Shown piece after piece: positions 53,502 to 63,972 of a DNA stretch of 64,000 nucleotides. The notes beneath the pieces are model-generated. The model worked only from the letters and a program-made list of their open reading frames with translations. It was not told where the DNA came from and did not search any database. Position 1 is the first letter of the stretch. Each line of letters begins with the position of its first letter. A program made the position numbers and the translations under genes. This stretch comes from DAIDKA01 sp963726995 (GTDB lineage Bacteria; Pseudomonadota; Gammaproteobacteria; Steroidobacterales; Steroidobacteraceae): positions 62,001 through 126,000 of the forward strand of contig CAVSEP010000006.1 in NCBI GenBank assembly GCA_963726995.1. The letters run 5' to 3'.

Positions 53502-54828
53502 CGCGTACCTTGAGCCGGCCGCGCAGGGTATGGGCGCGAGCTTCGGTGATCGTCACGTCGACGAACCGGTTCATGAGGGATTCGGGACCTGCGAAATTGA
53601 CCCAGCGGTTGTTCTCGGTGCGCCCGGCTAGCTCGCGCGCGTCGCGCCGCGAGGGCCTGACCACCAGCACGCGCTGCACGCTGCCCACCATCTGTTCGCT
53701 CAGTCCACGGGCGTGCCCATCGATATGCGCCTGCAGCTCCTCCAGCCGCTGCTGCTTGACGGCCTGCGGCACCTCATCGGGCAGCGAGGCCGCCGGCGTT
53801 CCGGGGCGGCGGCTGTAGAGAAAACTGTAGGACTGATCGAAACCCACATCGCGGATGAGCTGCATGGTGGCGGCGAAATCCCGCTCGGTCTCACCGGGAA
53901 AGCCGACGATGAAGTCCGAGGAGATGCTGATATCCGGCCGCACCGCGCGCAGTTTGCGGATGCGGTCCTTGAACTCCAGCGCCGTGTAGCCGCGCTTCAT
54001 CAGCGCCAGCACCCGGTCCGAACCGCTCTGCACCGGCAGGTGCAGGTGATTGGCGAGCTTGGGCACGTTCGCATAGGCCTCGATGAGGCTGTCGGTGAAC
54101 TCCACCGGATGCGAAGTCGTAAAGCGGATGCGCTCGATGCCGTGGATGGCGGCGACGTGGTGGATGAGCGTCGCCAGATCCACCAGCGCGCCATCGGCCA
54201 TGGGTCCTGCGTAGGCATTGACGTTCTGCCCCAGCAAGGTCACTTCGCTGACCCCCTGCGCGGCCAGCTGTCGCACTTCGGTCAGTACGTCCGCCAGCGG
54301 CCGGCTGATCTCCTCCCCGCGCGTGTAGGGGACGATGCAGAAACTGCAGTAGCGGCTGCAGCCCTCCATGATGGAAACGAAAGCGGCCGCGCCTTCGGCG
54401 CGCGGCGGCGGCAGTTCGTCGAATTTCTCGATCGCCGGAAAGCTCACGTCGACCACGCTGCGTCCGCTGCTGCGCAGCTGGGCGATCATCTCGGGCAGCC
54501 GATGCAGGGTCTGCGGGCCGAAGACCAGGTCCACGCAGGGCGCGCGCCTGACGATGCTGCCGGCCTCCTGGCTGGCGACACAGCCGCCGACGCCGATGAC
54601 CACGTGCGGCCGCGCGGCCTTCAGTGCCCGCCACTCCCCGAGCAGTGAATACACCTTGTCCTCGGCCTTCTCGCGCACCGAACAGGTGTTCATGATGAGC
54701 ACGTCGGCTTCGGCCGCGATGTCGGTGGGAAGCATGCCGGCACTGCTGTGCAGTACATCCGCCATGCGCGCGGAATCGTACTCGTTCATCTGGCAACCGA
54801 ACGTCTTGATGAAATAGCGGCCGGACAT
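53491..54828 (-). CDS. miaB: tRNA-2-methylthio-N6-dimethylallyladenosine synthase
   Basis: 445-aa radical-SAM enzyme making ms2i6A37. N-terminal MTTase domain with Cys at FGCQMNEYDS, CSVREKAED and GVGGCVASQEA; radical SAM CxxxCxxC in EGCSRYCSFCIVPYTRGEE (about 150); C-terminal TRAM domain (about 375-445). First in the operon; the HTH gene operator lies 127 bp away on the other strand. Confidence 0.96.
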   Translation of the reverse strand: MSGRYFIKTFGCQMNEYDSARMADVLHSSAGMLPTDIAAEADVLIMNTCSVREKAEDKVYSLLGEWRALKAARPHVVIGVGGCVASQEAGSIVRRAPCVDLVFGPQTLHRLPEMIAQLRSSGRSVVDVSFPAIEKFDELPPPRAEGAAAFVSIMEGCSRYCSFCIVPYTRGEEISRPLADVLTEVRQLAAQGVSEVTLLGQNVNAYAGPMADGALVDLATLIHHVAAIHGIERIRFTTSHPVEFTDSLIEAYANVPKLANHLHLPVQSGSDRVLALMKRGYTALEFKDRIRKLRAVRPDISISSDFIVGFPGETERDFAATMQLIRDVGFDQSYSFLYSRRPGTPAASLPDEVPQAVKQQRLEELQAHIDGHARGLSEQMVGSVQRVLVVRPSRRDARELAGRTENNRWVNFAGPESLMNRFVDVTITEARAHTLRGRLKVRDAA

Positions 54829-54954
54829 ACCTTGGCAAACCGTTGGGACAGCCGCGATTTTACCGGCAGCGGGCGGTGGGCGTGGTGAAACTGCGGCGAA
54901 TCGCCCCGGCGACCCCGCGCCGGCAGCGGCTCACCCGAATGGATGGTTGTATCG

Positions 54955-55000
54955 TACTCTAAATGTGTCTATATTTTGGAATATAGAGTTGTTTAGAGTA
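54955..55000 (+). promoter_or_regulatory. Nested palindromes upstream of the HTH gene (probable operator)
   Basis: Outer inverted repeat TACTCTAAA (54955-54963) / TTTAGAGTA (54992-55000). Inner repeat TCTATATT, loop TTGG, AATATAGA (54968-54987). The region is AT-rich inside very GC-rich flanks, and ends 7 bp before the ATG of the HTH gene at 55008, so it probably holds its promoter and autoregulatory sites. Confidence 0.65.
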
Positions 55001-55007
55001 ATATGAC

Positions 55008-55460
55008 ATGACTTCCACCCTGCTGAGCGTCGAACAGGTCGCCGAGATCCTGAAACTGCATGTGCGGACCATCCGCAACTATGTGCGCAGCGGGGCCCTC
55101 AAGGCGACGCGTATCGGCAAGCAGTACCGGATTGCCCTGAGCGACCTGGAGGCCTTCACCGGTCAACCGGTAGAGAATCACGATGAGCGCATCCTCGCCC
55201 CGGGGGGCCGCGTCGAGGTGTCGGGCGTGATCAGCGTGACGGGCGTGACGCCGGCGCTGGCGACGCGCCTGACCAACACGCTGATGGCCACCGCCAAGGG
55301 ACCACCGGGACGCAGTACGCCGTTGGCAGTATCGACCACCTACGAAGTCGAGCATGACCGCCTGCGCATCCTGATGTCGGCGGACCTGCTGACCATGCGC
55401 AGCATGCTGGGGCTGATCGATGCGGTGCTCGAGCGGCCCGCCGGCGCACCACCTGCCTGA
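55008..55460 (+). CDS. Excisionase/MerR-type helix-turn-helix protein with unknown C-terminal domain
   Basis: 150-aa protein. The N-terminal about 52 residues match the DNA-binding excisionase family (LLSVEQVAEILKLHVRTIRNYVRSGALKATRIG; described as residues about 5-38). The C-terminal about 90 residues (VSGVISVTGVTPALATRLTNTL, VEHDRLRILMSADLLTMRSMLG) look like a small alpha/beta sensory domain not recognised. Nested palindromes precede it. It may control itself and the FAD oxidase 26 bp downstream. Confidence 0.8.
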   Translation: MTSTLLSVEQVAEILKLHVRTIRNYVRSGALKATRIGKQYRIALSDLEAFTGQPVENHDERILAPGGRVEVSGVISVTGVTPALATRLTNTLMATAKGPPGRSTPLAVSTTYEVEHDRLRILMSADLLTMRSMLGLIDAVLERPAGAPPA

Positions 55461-55486
55461 TAAGCTAGCGGCACAGGGAGATAACA

Positions 55487-57016
55487 ATGCTCATCGGTCG
55501 AAGACGGTTCATCGGATCAACGCTCGCCACTGTCATTGCCCTACCCGCCGGTCGGGTCTGGGCGGACGCCGCCTCACTGGGCGCGGTGCCTGCCAGTCTT
55601 GCGGCGCTCACCGGCGAGGGTCGGCCCACGACGGTGTCGGCGGCTGAAGTGAAGGCGCTGCGGGCCAGTTTAAGTCCCCGCGGGCTGCTGCTGCTGGCCA
55701 AGGATGAGGGCTACGACCAGGCGCGGCGGCTGCACAATCCGATGTTTGACCGCCATCCCGCACTGATCGCGCGCTGCGCCGAGCCGGCCGATGTCATCCA
55801 AGCCGTGAATTTCGCGCGTACGCACTCGCTGCTCACTGCCGTGCGCGGCGGCGGCCACAGTCTGTCGGGGCAGTCGGCCTGCGACGGCGGACTGATGATT
55901 GACTTGTCCTTGTTGAAGAAGATCAGCATCGATACGCAACGGCGTATCGCCAACGCCCAGGGCGGCGTGCTGCTGGGTGAGCTGGATCGCAAGATGCAAG
56001 CGGTGGGACTGGCGACCACGATGGGTACCGCGACCGACACCGGGATCGCCGGCCTCACGCTGGGTGGGGGCATGGGCCGTCTGATGCGCATTCACGGCCT
56101 GGCCATCGACAACCTGCTCTCCGTGCAGATCGTCACGGCTGACGGCCAGCTGCGGCGCGCCAGCGCCGATGAAAATGCGGATCTGTTCTGGGGCATCCGC
56201 GGCGGCGGGGGCAACTTCGGGGTGGTGACGAATTTCGAGTACCGGCTACATCCCTTGAAGGACCAGGTGCTCGATGGCGCGCGCATCTATCCGATCAGCC
56301 AGGCGCGCAGTGTGCTGACTGCAGTGGCAGAACTCGGTGAGCATGGATCCGATGAAATGCTGCTGGCCGGTCTGCTCGTGAACACGCCGCCGGGAACCCC
56401 GGATCCTCCGGGGCGCTTCGTGGTGCTCTCGGCCACCTACATCGGCGATCTGAAGGAAGGCGAGCGGCAGCTCGAACCGCTGAAGAAGCTGGGCAAGCCT
56501 CTCATCGATGAACTGAAGGCCAAGAGCTACCTGGCGGCCCAGGGCGCCACCGGCACGGCCCCGGTGGCTGCCCCGACGGCGGTCTCCTCCTATACCAAGA
56601 CCGGGTTCCTGCGCGGGACGCCGGCGGCACTGATCGATGAACTGGTACGCCGGTTCGAGGCCTCCCCGGCATCGCTGGATTCGGAGGTCATCTGGTCACA
56701 AATGGGCGGGGCCGTCGCGCGGGTGGCGCCCACGGCCACAGCCTTCTGGAACCGGCCCTCGACCCACGATGTGCTGGTCACGGCGGATTGGAAGGGCAAT
56801 TCTCAGGATCAAGTCAATATTGAGGCCATCCGCACACTCTGGGGCGCGGTGGAGCCACACACGCAGGGCTTCTACGTGAATACCGAGCCCGGCGCGACTG
56901 AGCAGCGCGTGCGCGCCACCTACGGCGGCAACTACGAGCGGCTGCTGCAGCTTAAAACCAAGTACGACCCCGGCAATCTGTTCCGCATGAACGCGAACAT
57001 CAAGCCGACCGCCTAG
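55487..57016 (+). CDS. Tat-exported FAD-linked oxidase (berberine-bridge type)
   Basis: 509-aa oxidoreductase. Tat-like signal: twin arginine in GRRRFIGSTLATVIALPAG (about 4-22). FAD-binding PCMH domain about 85-255 with RGGGHSLSGQSACDGG (the His is the usual covalent FAD site) and MGTATDTGIAGLTLGGGMG; C-terminal BBE segment NYERLLQLKTKYDPGNLFRMN. Such enzymes oxidise alcohols, sugars or amines with oxygen or a quinone; the substrate is unknown. It ends 4 bp into the convergent ssb. Confidence 0.88.
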   Translation: MLIGRRRFIGSTLATVIALPAGRVWADAASLGAVPASLAALTGEGRPTTVSAAEVKALRASLSPRGLLLLAKDEGYDQARRLHNPMFDRHPALIARCAEPADVIQAVNFARTHSLLTAVRGGGHSLSGQSACDGGLMIDLSLLKKISIDTQRRIANAQGGVLLGELDRKMQAVGLATTMGTATDTGIAGLTLGGGMGRLMRIHGLAIDNLLSVQIVTADGQLRRASADENADLFWGIRGGGGNFGVVTNFEYRLHPLKDQVLDGARIYPISQARSVLTAVAELGEHGSDEMLLAGLLVNTPPGTPDPPGRFVVLSATYIGDLKEGERQLEPLKKLGKPLIDELKAKSYLAAQGATGTAPVAAPTAVSSYTKTGFLRGTPAALIDELVRRFEASPASLDSEVIWSQMGGAVARVAPTATAFWNRPSTHDVLVTADWKGNSQDQVNIEAIRTLWGAVEPHTQGFYVNTEPGATEQRVRATYGGNYERLLQLKTKYDPGNLFRMNANIKPTA

Positions 57017-57495
57017 AACGGAATATCGTCGTCGAAGTCGTGCTCGGTGCTGGTCGCCGGCGCGTCGCTCAATTCACCGCCGCCGCCCGCGGCGGGTGCT
57101 GGCGCCGCGCCGGAACTGCGACCCGACTCGCGACCGGCGCCACCGCCGCCGCCCTGGCCCCGGCCGCCCAGCATCTGCATGTCGTTGCCGACGATTTCGG
57201 TGGAGTAACGATCGTTACCGGTCTTGTCCTGCCACTTGCGGGTGCGCAGCCGTCCCTCGATGTACACCTGCGAGCCCTTCTTCAGGTACTCGGCCGCCAC
57301 TTCGGCGGTGCGGCCGAACAGCACCACGGTGTGCCACTCGGTCTGTTCCTTGAACTCCCCGGATTGCTTGTCCTTCCAGCTTTCGGTGGTGGCAATGCGC
57401 AGATTGGCGATGCTCGAGCCGGAAGGCAGGGCGCGCACTTCGGGGTCCTGGCCCAGGTGACCGATGAGAATGACTTTGTTGATGCCGCGTGCCAT
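57013..57495 (-). CDS. ssb: Single-stranded DNA-binding protein
   Basis: 160-aa SSB. OB fold about 1-112 (MARGINKVILIGHLGQDPEVR), a Gly-rich linker, and the acidic tip DFDDDIPF that binds partner proteins. Divergent from uvrA with 128 bp between starts, as in E. coli. AAGGAAGGT is the ribosome binding site. Confidence 0.97.
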   Translation of the reverse strand: MARGINKVILIGHLGQDPEVRALPSGSSIANLRIATTESWKDKQSGEFKEQTEWHTVVLFGRTAEVAAEYLKKGSQVYIEGRLRTRKWQDKTGNDRYSTEIVGNDMQMLGGRGQGGGGGAGRESGRSSGAAPAPAAGGGGELSDAPATSTEHDFDDDIPF

Positions 57496-57597
57496 GGCAG
57501 ACCTTCCTTAAGCGCAATGTCGTCTCCAGATAGTGTAGACGGACGGCGTCGCCGGCGCGACGGCGTATGCTTACCGGTTCGTTCACTTTTGCCTGGG

Positions 57598-57612
57598 GCG
57601 GGAAAATCCCGC
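57598..57612 (+). promoter_or_regulatory. Palindrome GCGGGA-AAA-TCCCGC just before uvrA
   Basis: A perfect 6-bp inverted repeat with 3-bp spacer ends 11 bp before the uvrA ATG. It could be an operator, but it does not match the E. coli LexA box; a small mRNA hairpin is also possible. Confidence 0.3.
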
Positions 57613-57623
57613 GTTAACGAGTC

Positions 57624-60470
57624 ATGCAGTACATCCGCATCCGCGGCGCCCGCACCCATAACCTGCGCGGCATCGACCTGGACCTGCCGCGCGACCGGCT
57701 GATCGTGTTCACCGGCCTGTCCGGCTCGGGCAAGTCCTCCCTGGCCTTCGACACCCTGTACGCGGAAGGCCAGCGCCGCTACGTGGAGTCGCTGTCGGCG
57801 TATGCGCGGCAGTTCCTGTCGATGATGGACAAACCGGACGTGGACTCGATCGAGGGGCTCTCGCCGGCCATCGCCATCGAGCAGAAGGCGACTTCGCACA
57901 ACCCGCGCTCCACGGTCGGCACGGTGACCGAGGTCCATGACTACCTGCGGTTGCTGTTCGCCCGGGCGGGCACACCGCGCTGCCCGGACCATGGCATCGA
58001 CCTGACCGCCCAGACCGTCAGCCAGATGGTCGACCAGGTGCTGAAGCTGCCCGAGGACACCCCCATTGCGCTGCTGGCGCCCCTGGTCACTGACCGCAAG
58101 GGTGAACACACCCAGGTGTTCGAAGACCTCACCCGCCAGGGCTTCGTGCGGGTGCGCATCGACGGTCACATCCACGACCTGGAGTCGCGCCCGGATCTGG
58201 AGCCGAAGCGCAAACACAGTATCGAGGCGGTCGTCGACCGCCTGAAGGTGCGCCCCGATATCGGCGTGCGGCTGGCGGAGTCCTTCGAAACCGCGCTGCG
58301 CCTCTCGGGCGGCATCGCGCACCTGATCCACCTACCGGGCAGTCCGCTGGCCTCCCCGGAGCCGGTGGTGTTCTCGAGCCTGCATGCCTGCCCGGTGTGC
58401 GGCTACAGCGTGCCGCCGCTGGAACCGAAGCTGTTCTCCTTCAACAATCCCGCGGGGGCCTGTCCCGGTTGCGACGGCTTAGGCGTCAAGCAGTTCTTCG
58501 ATCCACGCCTGGTCATTGCCAACGGTTCACTGTCGCTGGCCACCGGCGCGGTGCGCGGCCGCGATCGCAACAACTCGCACTTCATGGAAATCGCGACGTC
58601 CCTGGCGCGCCACTACGGCTTTGATGTCGAAACGCCCTGGGAGGAGCTGCCGCAGAAGACCCGCAAGGCACTCCTCGAGGGCAGCGGCAGCGAGCCGATC
58701 GAGTTCCGGCAGCTGCAGGTGAACGGCCGCCTGTCCCGCAAGCGCCATGCCTTCGAGGGCTTCCTCCCCTATCTGGAACGGCGCTATCGGGAGACGCAGT
58801 CCCCGCGGGTGCGCGAGGAGCTGGCCCGCTACCTGGGGCACCAGCCCTGCCCGGAGTGCGGCGGCACCCGCCTGAACCGCACGGCGCGCTTCGTGTTCGT
58901 CGGTGAGCACTCCCTGCCGCAGATCGCGCATCTGTCGGTGGGTGATGCCCTGGATACGCTGCGCGCCCTGCACCTGAGTGGCTGGCGCGCCGAGGTGGCC
59001 GCGCGGATCCTGAAGGACGTGAGCGACCGGCTGCGCTTCCTGAAGGACGTGGGCCTGGACTACCTGACCCTGGATCGCAGCGCCGAGACCCTTTCGGGCG
59101 GGGAGGCGCAGCGCATCCGGCTCGCGAGCCAGGTGGGCTCGGGCCTCACCGGCGTCATGTACATCCTCGATGAGCCCTCCATCGGCCTGCACCAGCGCGA
59201 CAATGCGCGCCTGCTGAAGACCCTGGCGGCGCTGCGCGATACCGGCAATACGGTGATCGTCGTCGAACACGACACCGAGGCCATCCTGGCGGCGGACTTC
59301 GTGGTGGACCTGGGGCCGGCCGCCGGCGTGCACGGCGGCCAGGTCGTCGCCAGCGGCACGCCGGCCGAGATACAGGCCGATCCGGCCTCCCTCACCGGCC
59401 AGTACCTGAGCGGCGCGCGGGCCATCGCGCTACCCGCGCAGCGCACGCCGCGCAATCCCGAGCGCAACCTGCGCATCCTGGGCGCCAGCGGCAACAATCT
59501 GCGCGACATCGATGTGGACATTCCGGTGGGCCTGTTCACCTGCGTCACCGGGGTTTCCGGTTCCGGCAAGTCCACGCTGATCAACGACACGCTGTTCAAT
59601 CACGCCGCCGCGCACCTGACCGGCACGCCGCGCGAGTCGGCGCCGGCGCGCCGCATCGAGGGACTGGAATTCATCGACCGCGTGATCGACATCGATCAAA
59701 GCCCGATCGGCCGCACGCCCCGCTCCAACCCCGCTACCTACACGGGGCTGTTCACGCCGCTGCGCGAGCTGTACGCGGCGGTGCCCGAGAGCCGCGCGCG
59801 CGGCTACGACGCCGGCCGCTTCAGCTTCAACGTCAAGGGCGGGCGCTGCGAGGCGTGCGAGGGCGATGGCGTCATCAAGGTCGAGATGCACTTCCTGCCG
59901 GATGTGTACGTGCCCTGCGATGTGTGCAAGGGCCAGCGCTACAACCGCGAGACCCTGGACATCCGCTATCGCGGCCGGAACATCCACGAGGTGCTGGAGA
60001 TGACCGTCGAGGACGCGCGGCGCCAGTTGGCGAACGTGCCGAGCATTGCCGCCAGGCTCGCCACCCTGAATGACGTGGGCCTCTCGTATCTGCGCCTGGG
60101 CCAAAGCGCCACCACGCTCTCGGGCGGTGAGGCGCAGCGCGTGAAGCTGGCGCGCGAGCTGGCCAAGCGCGCCACCGGGCGCACGCTCTACATCCTCGAT
60201 GAGCCGACCACCGGTCTGCACTACGCGGACATCGAGCAGCTGCTGCGGGTGCTGCACCGGCTGCGCGACGAGGGCAATACGGTGGTGGTGATCGAACACA
60301 ACCTGGATGTGATCAAGACTGCCGATCATGTGATCGACTTGGGCCCCGAGGGCGGCGCGGGCGGTGGCCAGGTCATCGCCACGGGGACCCCTGAGGCGGT
60401 GGCCGCCCAGCGGGGCTCCCATACGGGGGTGTATCTGAAGCCGCTGCTGGGGCGGCAGGGCCGGCGCTGA
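57624..60470 (+). CDS. uvrA: UvrABC excinuclease subunit A
   Basis: 948-aa DNA damage sensor of nucleotide excision repair. Two ABC modules: Walker A GLSGSGKSSL (about 31-40) and GVSGSGKSTL (about 640); signatures LSGGEAQRIRLAS and LSGGEAQRVKLAREL; C-terminal zinc finger CEACEGDGVIKVEM-CDVCKG. Length close to E. coli (940). Divergent from ssb. Confidence 0.97.
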   Translation: MQYIRIRGARTHNLRGIDLDLPRDRLIVFTGLSGSGKSSLAFDTLYAEGQRRYVESLSAYARQFLSMMDKPDVDSIEGLSPAIAIEQKATSHNPRSTVGTVTEVHDYLRLLFARAGTPRCPDHGIDLTAQTVSQMVDQVLKLPEDTPIALLAPLVTDRKGEHTQVFEDLTRQGFVRVRIDGHIHDLESRPDLEPKRKHSIEAVVDRLKVRPDIGVRLAESFETALRLSGGIAHLIHLPGSPLASPEPVVFSSLHACPVCGYSVPPLEPKLFSFNNPAGACPGCDGLGVKQFFDPRLVIANGSLSLATGAVRGRDRNNSHFMEIATSLARHYGFDVETPWEELPQKTRKALLEGSGSEPIEFRQLQVNGRLSRKRHAFEGFLPYLERRYRETQSPRVREELARYLGHQPCPECGGTRLNRTARFVFVGEHSLPQIAHLSVGDALDTLRALHLSGWRAEVAARILKDVSDRLRFLKDVGLDYLTLDRSAETLSGGEAQRIRLASQVGSGLTGVMYILDEPSIGLHQRDNARLLKTLAALRDTGNTVIVVEHDTEAILAADFVVDLGPAAGVHGGQVVASGTPAEIQADPASLTGQYLSGARAIALPAQRTPRNPERNLRILGASGNNLRDIDVDIPVGLFTCVTGVSGSGKSTLINDTLFNHAAAHLTGTPRESAPARRIEGLEFIDRVIDIDQSPIGRTPRSNPATYTGLFTPLRELYAAVPESRARGYDAGRFSFNVKGGRCEACEGDGVIKVEMHFLPDVYVPCDVCKGQRYNRETLDIRYRGRNIHEVLEMTVEDARRQLANVPSIAARLATLNDVGLSYLRLGQSATTLSGGEAQRVKLARELAKRATGRTLYILDEPTTGLHYADIEQLLRVLHRLRDEGNTVVVIEHNLDVIKTADHVIDLGPEGGAGGGQVIATGTPEAVAAQRGSHTGVYLKPLLGRQGRR

Positions 60471-60512
60471 CCGGGCCGGAACTGGGTCGCGGTTGCCGCC
60501 GGATGACATTGC

Positions 60513-60533
60513 AAATGCGAACGGTTCTCATCA
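60513..60533 (+). promoter_or_regulatory. Probable Fur box of the feo operon
   Basis: AAATGCGAACGGTTCTCATCA has the inverted arms ATGCGAA/TTCTCAT typical of Fur sites, 11 bp before the feoA ATG at 60544. Iron-dependent repression of feo by Fur is established in related bacteria. Confidence 0.65.
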
Positions 60534-60543
60534 TACTTGCCAC

Positions 60544-60833
60544 ATGGATACCGCCGTTCACCGCCAGCCCGTCGACACCGCCGTGCCGACATCCCTGAGC
60601 GACCTGGCTCCCGGACAGGCCGCGACCATCGTGGCCGTGGGCTCGGCCACGGACGGGGTCAGCCAGCTGGAGCTGCGTCTGCTTGAGCTGGGCTTTATAG
60701 CCGGCGAGCGCGTGGCCGTGGTCGCCGAGGCCCGGCCCGGGCGCGATCCCTTCGTCGTGCGGGTGGGCAACACCCAATTCGCGCTCAGGCGCTGCGAGGC
60801 GCAGAACATCTGGGTCGAGGACGCCCGGCCGGC

Positions 60834-60837
<4 letters not shown>
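60544..60837 (+). CDS. feoA: Ferrous iron transport protein A
   Basis: 97-aa SH3-like protein. The core is SDLAPGQAATIVAVG and LELRLLELGFIAGERVAVV, typical of FeoA, which modulates FeoB. ATG 60544 follows the Fur box; an earlier in-frame ATG would cut into it. It overlaps feoB by 4 bp. Confidence 0.93.
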
Positions 60838-62714
<1,877 letters not shown>

Positions 62715-62969
62715 ATGCTCACCCTGCAGTGGTGCGTGGTCGTGCTGCTGGTGACGGTGAGCGCCGTGTACAGCGTGTGGCGGCTGCTGGGGGTGCGACA
62801 GCGCCTGTGGTTGCTCGATCAACTGCTCCCCGTTGCCCGCCTTGCCCATGTGGGCTGGCCGGCGCGCCTGAAGGCTTCGCTGCAGAGGCAGGCGCTGCAG
62901 GGCTGCGGCAGTTGCGGGGCTAACGCCGACGCGGTCCCGACTCGAAGGTCTGGCGCACCTCGCCATTGA
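62715..62969 (+). CDS. Small FeoB-associated membrane protein with C-terminal CGxCG motif
   Basis: 84-aa protein starting 1 bp after the feoB stop. One N-terminal membrane segment (MLTLQWCVVVLLVTVSAVYS), then a basic amphipathic stretch and LQGCGSCGANADA near the end. Small proteins of this kind (DUF6587-like or FeoB-associated Cys-rich) are common after feoB, but their role is not known; a metal or redox function of the Cys pair is inferred. The last 50 bp overlap the convergent GNAT gene. Confidence 0.7.
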   Translation: MLTLQWCVVVLLVTVSAVYSVWRLLGVRQRLWLLDQLLPVARLAHVGWPARLKASLQRQALQGCGSCGANADAVPTRRSGAPRH

Positions 62970-63456
62970 AGATGCGCTCCTCGAACTGACCGCCCGTGTA
63001 GGTGGTCACGACCCGGCGCCAGAACTTCACGGCGCTGGGATTGCGCTGATACTCGGTGATTTCCCAGCGTCCGGCGAAGCGATCGAGGATCAGCTGCACG
63101 GCGCCGCGCCCTAGGCCCAGGCCACGGTGTCCGCGATCGATGAAGAACTCGCCCATGCGGTAGTCGGCGCCGCCGGCCGCGCGGGCGACCATGGCAAAGC
63201 CCACGGGCTGCTGTGATTGCGCGATCACCAGCGGGAAGGCATTCGGATCGCCGAACCAGCGGGCGACCTGATCCGGCTCGCGATGGCCGACCTCGCCCAG
63301 CACCGGGAAGATCCCCGTGCTCAAGGGATCCAGGTCATCGATATAGTCCCGGAAGACCTTGGCGATCCAGGCGCGGTCTTCCCGGGACGTGCGGGCGTCT
63401 CGCAGACTGATGGTCAAAGTCCGATCCTTCAACAAAAAGCCCGGAGCCGTGCTCAC
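62920..63456 (-). CDS. GNAT-family N-acetyltransferase
   Basis: 178-aa GNAT with RMGEFFIDRGHRGLGLGRGAVQL (acetyl-CoA-binding R/Q-x-x-G-x-G/A in HRGLGLGRGA, about 110-120). The N-terminal half has SLRDARTSREDRAWIAKVFRDY. GTG 63456 is the annotated start; a TTG about 8 codons later is possible. The acceptor is unknown. Downstream of the small lipoprotein on the same strand. Confidence 0.8.
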   Translation of the reverse strand: MSTAPGFLLKDRTLTISLRDARTSREDRAWIAKVFRDYIDDLDPLSTGIFPVLGEVGHREPDQVARWFGDPNAFPLVIAQSQQPVGFAMVARAAGGADYRMGEFFIDRGHRGLGLGRGAVQLILDRFAGRWEITEYQRNPSAVKFWRRVVTTYTGGQFEERIFNGEVRQTFESGPRRR

Positions 63457-63514
63457 GCGCGGGTCCGGGCCATTTGCGAACCCGCGGCCGGGCTCGAATC
63501 AGTAACCTTGAAAG

Positions 63515-63715
63515 TTACTTCGGCGCAGAAGACGCCGCTGAGCTGTCGGCAGCCGCAGGAGCGGACGCTTCAGCCGGAGCCGAGGCGGGAGCCGCCTCAG
63601 GAGCTGAGGCAGCGGCGGCAGCCGAATCAGCGGCAGCCGGCGCGGCATCCTGCTTGGCGCAGGCGGCCAGCGCGAGCGCGGCGACGAGAGCGCTGAGAAC
63701 GAGTTTTGTATTCAT
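63515..63715 (-). CDS. Small Ala/Pro/Ser-rich lipoprotein
   Basis: 66-aa protein. Signal with lipobox LAAC at about 19 (MNTKLVLSALVAALALAACAKQD). After the Cys the mature part is almost only Ala, Pro, Ser, Glu and Asp, and carries a repeat-like SAPE/SAPA pattern. A short AGTAAC...GTTACT stem overlaps the stop. Function unknown. Similar tiny Ala-rich lipoproteins occur in this class. ATG 63715 was chosen as it gives a clean signal. Confidence 0.72.
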   Translation of the reverse strand: MNTKLVLSALVAALALAACAKQDAAPAAADSAAAAASAPEAAPASAPAEASAPAAADSSAASSAPK

Positions 63716-63767
63716 TGAGCTGTACCCCGAGAAAGAAAAAGGCAAACGGTGAGAGACCAAATTTAAA

Positions 63768-63781
63768 ACTAACTAGTTAGT
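63768..63781. promoter_or_regulatory. Perfect 14-bp palindrome ACTAACTAGTTAGT
   Basis: A perfect inverted repeat in the region between the lipoprotein (minus) and the gene leaving the window (plus). Its form is that of TetR-type operators. It is 53 bp upstream of the lipoprotein start. Confidence 0.55.
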
Positions 63782-63972
63782 CTGGCGATTTCAGATCGCG
63801 GCGCAGAATTCTATAGAGTTACGGCCGGTTTTTAAACAATCGTGAACGTCCCGTCATGAATAGCTGCCGGTTCGCGCGCCAAAACGGCGCTGGACCCGGT
63901 CTGCGCGCACCATCGCAGCCGCACCGAGGACCCGTGGCGATGCTGCGACTACAATGGAGCATATCGCAATGA

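Noticed and set aside
55008..55460. A phage excisionase marking a prophage
   Set aside because: No integrase, attachment site or phage gene is nearby, and the C-terminal domain is unlike Xis.
63515..63715. The Ala-rich lipoprotein as a spurious frame
   Set aside because: It has a clean signal peptide and lipobox, so it was kept as a gene.
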